Below are positions 57,605 through 64,000 of a stretch of DNA of 64,000 nt, one piece after another (position 1 is the first letter of the stretch; the number at the start of each line of letters is the position of its first letter). This stretch comes from Rhynchospora pubera (taxonomy: Eukaryota; Streptophyta; Magnoliopsida; Poales; Cyperaceae). Below the pieces are notes generated by a model. The model was not told the origin of the DNA. It was given only the letters and a program-made list of their open reading frames with translations, and did no database searches. The position numbers and the translations under genes were made by a program. Location of the stretch: positions 283,628,238-283,692,237 of the forward strand of contig CM051460.1 of the NCBI GenBank assembly GCA_028095005.1. The letters are read 5' to 3'.

Positions 57605-59983
57605 TTACAGAAATCTGTTCAAGTATTCGTCGATGGTGGTATACTTGACATCGGGATAGAGTTCAGAAGCTTCAACAGCGACTGCTGGATCAATCTCAAA
57701 CCCAGTGTGGCCACCCTTCACATATGCAGAGTAACAGACATCAAGCACAATATTAAGAGGGAATGGAGACTCTGTAAACAGAAAAATTACAAATTATCAA
57801 ACCTCACGGCGTGCACTAATAGGTACGTAATCAATCATAGTGCTACAAATCTAAGCGATTATGTATGCAAAAAAGTATGATATATAAAAGCTTGGAAATA
57901 ACTCAAAATTAAAAAAGTACTAAACCTCGGTGTTGAGTAACCTCTGAAGTTATTTTAAAATTCTCTTTTCGTGTGAATGACTACCTTATGGTGCGTTTGG
58001 ATGAGAGAAGAAGAAGAGGAAGAAGGAAGATGGGAAGAAAAAAAATTATAAACAATCCAAACTCTTCACAAAATTACACACTTCCCAATACTTCTTCTCA
58101 TTTCTTCCCTTCTTCCCTTCTTCCCATACCTATCCAAACGCACCCTACCTAGTATTTTCTTGACAACCTCCTCCTCAGGAAGATAGATCCGTTCGAAAGT
58201 CTTGCCGGTTTTCTTCTCCCAGAGTGCAATGAGCTCGTTCTGTGAGAGTGAGTTCATGGCTGGTCGCATATGGAGGATTTTGTTTAGTGTTCTTGGGTCA
58301 TCAACTGCCTTGATGGTGAATGTAGCGATGTCATCCTCATCCAAAAAGACCGCTACAAGAGAATTTGCATACATAATACATCATAAATAAAGACACTATA
58401 CAGGCGAATTCTGCATTCTAATTACTCTGGGTTGTCGTTGTGCATTTGTGCTCAAGGTACAATGTACCATTAGACAGTTCTTTTAATTTGTGAAGGATGA
58501 AATACTTTGTATATACATCTATCATTCTTGTTGTTACATCTCAAAGCAGGGGAATATTTCTTCTAGTTTACTGTTGGTAATTAAAAAGTAATCAATTGTA
58601 TAAAACTAGAATCGTTGTCTGTAAGTGTACCATAGAATATTCTGAATATATACTTTTTTTTTTTTTGCCTTCTCCAATTAATCAACTTCTTCATCCATTT
58701 TTGAGATGAACCATTGAAATTTTCTTTGAAAATATGAAGATTCACCGAAAAGGAAAACAAATAATAAACGTACCTTTGGTGTTGCCATTGCCTAAAATGG
58801 TGTACTTGTCAGTGGGCAATCCAGACAATGCAGCCTGGCCGATGGTCGGGAGGAAGTACCCGGCAAAGAAATTGCAGACCACGAAAGTGTAAGGTATCCC
58901 TTCATCTTTGATTATTTGCCTCACTTGAGGTTTTGCTTCAAATTGCATCTTTGATGGTCCAACCACATGGCCATGGTCGATGTCAGTCCCAAACTCAGAA
59001 GGGAAAAACCTCTGCTTGTTTGAAGATTTATTTGAGATACTTTTACGAGGGGCTTTTGGTATAATTTAAAGTGCAGTTATGAAATAAGATAATCATTAGT
59101 TAAGTATTATTCTTTACTAGCATCTCTTAACTATAAAGAAATGAACAAATATGGATTTTTTTTCTTTGTCTCAAGAGAGTTGACGAAATGAGCATTGAGA
59201 AGGACTTGAAAGGACAACCAACCTAGACAATGAAATTAGAAAAAATACATGTTTCTAAACATTTCCCCTTTTTTTTCCTTTCATTTGTATGACTATTTGA
59301 GAAGAAGGAGGTATAAGTGCAACCTTAATTGTACCGGCTTCTTTAATTGCAGCAATTAGCTTTATCTGTTCCTTAATCTGTTTGATACCAATCGCTGATA
59401 TTACGACATCAACGGCCTTGATTGACTTCATCAAGCTCTCATGATCATTCAAATCTCCCTAATAATACGAGATAGAATTAATTCAGAGAAAACTATATAT
59501 ATTCGCTAAAGTTTGTTTTTAGTAAACAAGGCACATATATAGTTGGGGAAAGAAGGGAAGCCCCAACTCAGACTACACAGACCAGTGTTGGGCAAAGAAG
59601 GGACTTTGGCATGCGCTCTGAAGTAGAGCCATGATGTGGAAGGGTCATGTTGAAGATGCCACAGATGAAGATCGCTAAAGCATGTGGTCATGTTCAGAGT
59701 TCAGGCCCGCATGCATAGAATAGGCTTGGCCAGCCAACGTAAAAACTCAACCATATTATATATATATACAAGAAATGCAGGACGTCATTTTTAGCCTACA
59801 CAACTTGTTTGGGATAAAAGGCTATTGACTTTTTAATTCTACATAATTTGAAGAGTCACTCAAGTGACTCAAACTCTTTTTGTTGGTTTAATTTTGGAAC
59901 CCCTTCTTGGGGCTCTCAGTTTAAAAAATAAAGTAAACAAGGCACATAATTAATTGTCTTATTCTTATCCCATGTCAAGTCTC

Positions 59984-60016
<33 letters not shown>

Positions 60017-60336
60017 GAAAGATCCAACCAGCCATCCGCCCATTAATACAGCCAAGCACAATTATTTGAAAGAGCGTATCTGGAGTTGGGGACGAGAAAA
60101 ACAAGAGATAAGAATCAGAAATTGAGATAAGTGATGCATCAAGTTGGTACCCTAACTATTGTGACGCCTAAGTCAGAGAAACTCTGAAGAAGCTTAGCTT
60201 TGGCCGGGTCGGCTGGTGCAGGATCTCTTACCATGGCAAATGTGGGGTGACCTAACCTCACACTCGCCGACACGATGAATTTCCCGATGTACCCTGTGCT
60301 GCCGACGATCAGAATCTTGCTCTTTTCTGATGCCAT
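57605..60336 (-). CDS. PCBER: PCBER / isoflavone reductase-like NADPH reductase
   Basis: Cytosolic NADPH-dependent reductase of the phenylpropanoid family that includes phenylcoumaran benzylic ether reductase, isoflavone reductase and pinoresinol-lariciresinol reductase. Five exons: 60336-60151, 59458-59324, 59011-58774, 58352-58149, 57771-57605, all in phase, giving 309 aa, the usual length. The NADPH site GSTGYIG (G12, G15, G18) and R37 are present. RFFPSEFGTDID and the catalytic Lys134 (FEAKPQ) match PCBER-type enzymes better than eugenol synthase (RFLPSDFG) or PLR. DDPRTLNKILHMRP, NELIALWEKKTGKT and LYPDVKYTTIDEYL are family signatures. A MITE fills intron 4 next to the donor. It lacks stops or frameshifts, so it is probably active. 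The exact substrate cannot be read from sequence. Confidence 0.93.
57989..58145. mobile_element. Tourist-like MITE in intron 4 of the PCBER-like gene
   Basis: About 157 bp with GGTGCGTTTGGAT and ATCCAAACGCACC ends and a GAAGAAG-rich interior, the same family as 62292-62441. Its right end is 3 bases from the exon 4 boundary at 58149, so the intron begins GTA and then runs into the MITE (GGGTGCG). The flanking trinucleotides do not match cleanly. The 102-codon minus-strand frame here is exon 4 read through into the MITE. Confidence 0.85.
59986..60014. repeat. (TAA)n microsatellite
   Basis: About nine TAA/AAT units in intron 1 of the PCBER-like gene. Confidence 0.9.
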
Positions 60337-60447
60337 CAGGGGTGGTTTGGGAGGTCTGGGGTTGTTGCAATGTGAGTCTTTTAATCCTGAGGAGGTTTAA
60401 ATTTTGAATGAATGATACGACCTCTGTGTTCTGTGTTGATATTTTCG

Positions 60448-60455
60448 TATTTATA
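60448..60455 (-). promoter_or_regulatory. TATA box of the PCBER-like gene
   Basis: TATAAATA on the minus strand, about 110 bp upstream of the ATG at 60336. Confidence 0.6.
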
Positions 60456-60478
60456 AAAAGAGGACTGACCTCCGCTGC

Positions 60479-60556
60479 AAAAGAATCGCTAGCTGACATG
60501 GCAGTTTACAATTGGTCAAGTTAAAAGAATCGCTAGCTGACATGGCAGTCTACAAT
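60479..60556. repeat. Tandem duplication upstream of the TATA box
   Basis: Two 34-bp copies (AAAAGAATCGCTAGCTGACA...) at 60479-60512 and 60523-60556, period 44, with one base difference. They lie 25-100 bp upstream of the TATA box of the PCBER-like gene, so they may double a promoter element. Confidence 0.85.
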
Positions 60557-60639
60557 CTCAGTAATTGAGTTTCAAAAAGCACCAGCACTTCAAGGTTATA
60601 TGATATTTTCGACAGATTTTAATAGTATTTAATGGAACC

Positions 60640-60903
60640 CTTCTTATTAGGTTAGGGGTGTCAAAATGATTTCGTTTGGAACGTTTCCGTTCCGTTCCAT
60701 CAGGACGGAACACCATTTATAGGCTGAAATTACTGAAAAATGGCCGAAATCAATAGAAAATGGGAAACGAAATAGCTAACGAAACGAAAAAATATTTCAT
60801 TTTACGAAACAGAATGAAAACGAAACTGATATAAATTACGTTACCAGAAACAGAACATCTTATTCCGCTTCCGTTTCGCACGTTTGACACCCCTACTTCT
60901 TAT
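60640..60903. mobile_element. hAT-type MITE
   Basis: 248 bp (60648-60895) between perfect 8-bp duplications CTTCTTAT (60640-60647 and 60896-60903). Ends carry TAGGGGTGTCAAA and its complement. Inside are GAACGTTTCCGTTCCGTTCC-like motifs close to those of the two larger hAT elements at 16.6 and 20.7 kb. Confidence 0.88.
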
Positions 60904-61140
60904 GTTTCATACTTGTAATCTTATAAGAAGTATCCAAAAGCTGCCACTTGCTTTTGTGCGCCATTCGCGCAAATTTATTTAACACGGTAAAAGTTTAATT
61001 TGGTAGAAGCCCGTCAATTTACTTGTGAGTTGTGACCGAACGGATTTTAATTTGGTAGAAGCCCATCTTTTTTTTTTTTTTGAATCAGATCCCTTGTGAT
61101 TTAAAAAGAGAGTCATACAACAGAAAATCAAAAAAATTAA

Positions 61141-61526
61141 GAGATAGACTAAAATCAGCCACGACTGACGTATGAACTCGTCAGTTACGATTATATCTTA
61201 AATTTTGAAGTTCTAATGGCTAATCTGAACCGTTCAATGTGTTTTCTATATTGAAATCTCACTAGAGACCAAATTTTACATTTTTCTGATTTTATTTACT
61301 AGTTTTTTGAGATTTTTAAAAATCATAATTATTGAAGGGTCCAGAATTGTTTAGATTAAGAATTTTGTAAAATATCAAATAAATACTAAAAAATTTTAGA
61401 AAAAATATAAAATTTTATCTCCAACTAGATTTCAATAAGGAGAATACATTGAACGGTTTGAATCGATTGTTAGAATCTCGAAAATTGAATTTAATCGTAG
61501 CTGACGGTCTCAACCGTCACTATCTC
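61141..61526. mobile_element. Foldback element FB6, diverged
   Basis: About 386-bp imperfect palindrome with GAGATAG/CTATCTC ends and CGTCAG/CTGACG motifs in the tips. The core (CCAAATTTTACATTTTTCTGA and TGAACGGTTTGAATCGAT) is that of FB1-FB5. It is the most decayed member and has no TA microsatellite next to it. Confidence 0.75.
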
Positions 61527-61787
61527 AAAAATTAAAAACCAGGGGTCTCAAAGCTAATTTCAAAACCCACCTAATACCAACCACACATCATTTAAAATAA
61601 ATAAGAGAAGTAAATATTGACCAACCACCGTTCCTTCGAGACCCTTGGTACCATACAATTATTAAAACGAAATAAAGAAAAGCACAAGCTTTGATCATAC
61701 AATTTAGTGAAAATGGCACATCTCTTGGATTCTGAGAATCCGATCCAAGTTTGGATCCAAGTTTGCTATTTTCATATTTATTTTGAA

Positions 61788-61814
61788 CTAGGTGGGGAAA
61801 TCGAGCTTCGCTCG
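61788..61814 (-). other. Second Helitron 3' terminus
   Basis: On the minus strand: ACATATATCGAGCGAAGCTCG, a 10-base tail, then CTAG followed by T. The hairpin has a 5-bp stem and GAA loop. The 20 bases before it resemble those before the end at 52964, so both belong to one family. The body would extend to higher coordinates. A degraded look-alike (CGAGCAAAGCTTG) is at about 62064. Confidence 0.7.
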
Positions 61815-62288
61815 ATATATGTGGTATACATAATCAATGTAGAGGAGGAAGAAATACGTTATTTTGTTAATATACGTAATAACATAATTACTTAGGAGCA
61901 GGTCTTATTACGGAAATATTAAAAAATATTGAGAAAAAATGTGAACGGTTTATATGAACAAACGGGAAAAAAATAATGGCAAAACGTACAATTAAATAAA
62001 ACATTAGTAAACCGTAATGTGATTTATATGACCTCTCATTGCTTATGTAATAGACTAATCAAGCTTTGCTCGATATTTGAATTACAATTAAATATTCAAA
62101 TATGTTATTAATTATTGAATTTGCAAAGATTAACATACCTAATATTTTTTTAGTGATGATGGAAATAATGAAATATCATGTTTATATTTTTACTTTGTGG
62201 GTACTAATTTAAATCGAGTTGGTATTAAAATTGAAGTTTACTGCGTGATGTATTTTTTTATATATATATATCAATGTCAATATTTTTC

Positions 62289-62444
62289 TTAGGGTGCGTT
62301 TGGATATGTGTGGGAAGAAGGAAAGAAGGGAAGAAGTATTAGGAAGTGTGTAACTTTGTGAAGAATTTGGATTGTTTATAATTTTTTTTCTTCTTCTTCC
62401 TTCTTCTTCTTCTTCTTTCTTCCAACAATCCAAACGCACCCTTA
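62289..62444. mobile_element. Tourist-like MITE
   Basis: 150 bp (62292-62441) with GGGTGCGTTTGG/CCAAACGCACCC ends and TTA duplications on both sides, the PIF/Harbinger hallmark. GAAGAAGG-rich interior. Confidence 0.92.
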
Positions 62445-62994
62445 AATAATGAAAAATTTTGCGTGAATCGAGTAATTTCACACTAAAGAGAGAAAAGAGA
62501 GTAAAAAAACATTTGAAATTGAAAAATTTAATCGCGACTTAAATGATAAAATATTGAAATGTACATTGGTGATAGCTCCAAAATTAAAAGTTTAATTTTT
62601 ACAGTTAATGTTCAACATCAGATATGTCTGCAACGGGGTCTTTCTCGTCGTCAACATAGTATCAATTATCTTCAATTATGGATTCATAAAAATCAGATGT
62701 ATTGTCGTAATGGATAAATGGAAGAGGAAACAGACCTAAAATATGATGTTTATTCATAATAATTGCTACAATTTTTTCGGAATTGCTTAAGACCATCCTC
62801 TTGATTCCATCATTCCCATCATCCCTCATCTCTTTCCAGTGCCTCATTAATGACGCGTGAATCTTTCTCTCATTTTCAAAAATGCAATTAATAACGCGTT
62901 TTTATCATCCCTCATCCGCTCATAACTTCCTTGTACTCTCCCGTGAATAAAATCCAGCATTATCTAGCGCCCTTCTGTTTCGTTCCCCTTTTCC

Positions 62995-63355
62995 GTCCTT
63001 CTGTATATATAATTTCAACAGTTATATATTAACAATTAATATATATATAAATGTTGAAGTTATATATGTAACCGTTGAAGTTATATATGTAGTTGTTGTA
63101 GTTAATATAAATAATTGTTGTAGTTTTGATACTAACTGTTGTAATTAATATGAATAGTGGTTGTAGTTGGAATATTAACAATTCTAGTTAATATTAGTAA
63201 TTGTAATAGTTTAGATATATACTTATTGTTGTAGGTTAGAAATGGAAAATATGGGAGGAAGAAAAATAGAAGAGACCGAAATAGAAAAGGATGAGAGAAA
63301 GAGAAACATGAGGATGATAGAAATGATGGATCTTGGAAATTATCCTTATCAGTCC
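62995..63355. repeat. Partial copy of the CTTCAACAG-array element
   Basis: Units like GTTGAAGTTATATATGTA and GTTGTAGTTAATAT run from 63010 to 63235, followed by a purine-rich arm. The arm ends CTTATCAGTCCC, the complement of the left end of the element at 23469. The left end of this copy is not clear. Confidence 0.65.
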
Positions 63356-64000
63356 CACAATTATTTTAAGACTTTAAAGGCCGAACTTAATGTGTGCCCT
63401 GAATGTTGTTAAGAACTCGTTAATTGTTATCCGAGACTCCTTGAAACCAAATTGTGGATTGTATTTGACTTGGATCATGCAACGCATGTATAAACCTGAA
63501 TATGAGAGTCTCGACTTTCCATAAATTATATGTCTAAAAACAAATTTAGATTAGTTTTTTTATAATAAAATCATATTTTAGGAACTACAAAAGTTCCACT
63601 TAACAAATAAAGTAACCATTTGTGCAATTTAAAACCCGAAGGATAAAGACCACCATTAAAGAATAAAAGAGGAATCAGAAAGGAAACTGAAAAATTAAAG
63701 GAAAGAAAATACAAAAAAAATTAATTGATTCCTTCGGACTGGTATAGAAATTTAAAAGCTGATATATATTGACAAAGAAAACGTTTAACAATTATTACCA
63801 TTAAAAAGGAATAACATGCATAGAGTTAGGACATTTTCAAATCCCACCATTAAATGTATTAAAATTAGTTAAATTGTCCATAAGATCAACATCAATGGGT
63901 GGACAGCCATAAGTATTAGCATAAATGGTAATAGCTGACGTCTGTTAAAGTTCCCTGATATAGCTTGTCACCTGTAAAAAATTAAAAGCATCACCAAATG
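63356..64000. other. Intergenic, no gene recognised
   Basis: AT-rich to the window end; I see no coding frame, terminal repeat or RNA gene. The same holds for 62445-62994. Confidence 0.4.

Noticed and set aside
58066..58374. 102-codon minus-strand frame as a separate gene
   Set aside because: It is exon 4 of the PCBER-like gene read through its donor into the MITE.
62055..62080. Third Helitron 3' end
   Set aside because: CGAGCAAAGCTTG resembles the hairpin, but no CTRR follows at the right distance; probably a decayed copy.

Overview
This is AT-rich nuclear DNA from a flowering plant, most likely a eudicot; I cannot name the species. Three things point to a plant. The genes are split by many GT-AG introns. 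The recognisable proteins are plant types: S1/P1-type nuclease, phenylcoumaran benzylic ether reductase-like (PCBER-like) enzyme, ureide permease and an Rx-N-like protein. Most of the window is nested plant transposable elements. I see no rRNA, functional tRNA, CRISPR array or organelle insert.

Layout. 1-3.7 kb: one single-exon coiled-coil gene (549-1679). 3.7-15.2 kb: a young Copia-type LTR retrotransposon in minus orientation, about 99% identical between its LTRs but without coding capacity; its right LTR carries a solo LTR of another family. 15.2-22.3 kb: decayed repeats with short GAACA-type motifs and two non-autonomous hAT elements with exact 8-bp target duplications. 23.3-29.2 kb: S1/P1 nuclease copy A. 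29.4-36.2 kb: an LTR-like remnant split by a 5.3-kb CACTA element, itself full of palindromic foldback elements. 38.4-50.3 kb: nuclease copy B, with a 6.9-kb Mutator-like element (MULE) inserted upstream. 51.7-52.7 kb: two foldback elements in TA microsatellites. 52.96-55.5 kb: a Helitron 3' end followed, in the same orientation, by fragments of a ureide permease gene and a SNF2 ATPase gene. 57.6-60.3 kb: an intact five-exon PCBER-like gene on the minus strand. 60.6-64 kb: MITEs, a foldback element and a second Helitron 3' end.

The two nuclease genes come from one duplication of about 6 kb. Because the copies align, each serves as the empty site for insertions in the other: a SINE, an 870-bp element and several Tourist MITEs in copy A, the MULE in copy B. 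Both copies keep all nine zinc-ligand residues. Copy A has a 4-bp insertion that changes its C terminus; copy B has a Gly-to-Val change in a conserved motif and a different promoter-proximal sequence.

The best candidates for something undescribed are: (1) the foldback family with a shared core but different, internally matched palindromic tips, always in or near TA repeats; (2) the MULE with dense ACGCGTTTATAAAACGCG-type repeats and two small accessory genes; (3) the Helitron that brings SNF2 and ureide permease exons together in a compatible phase.
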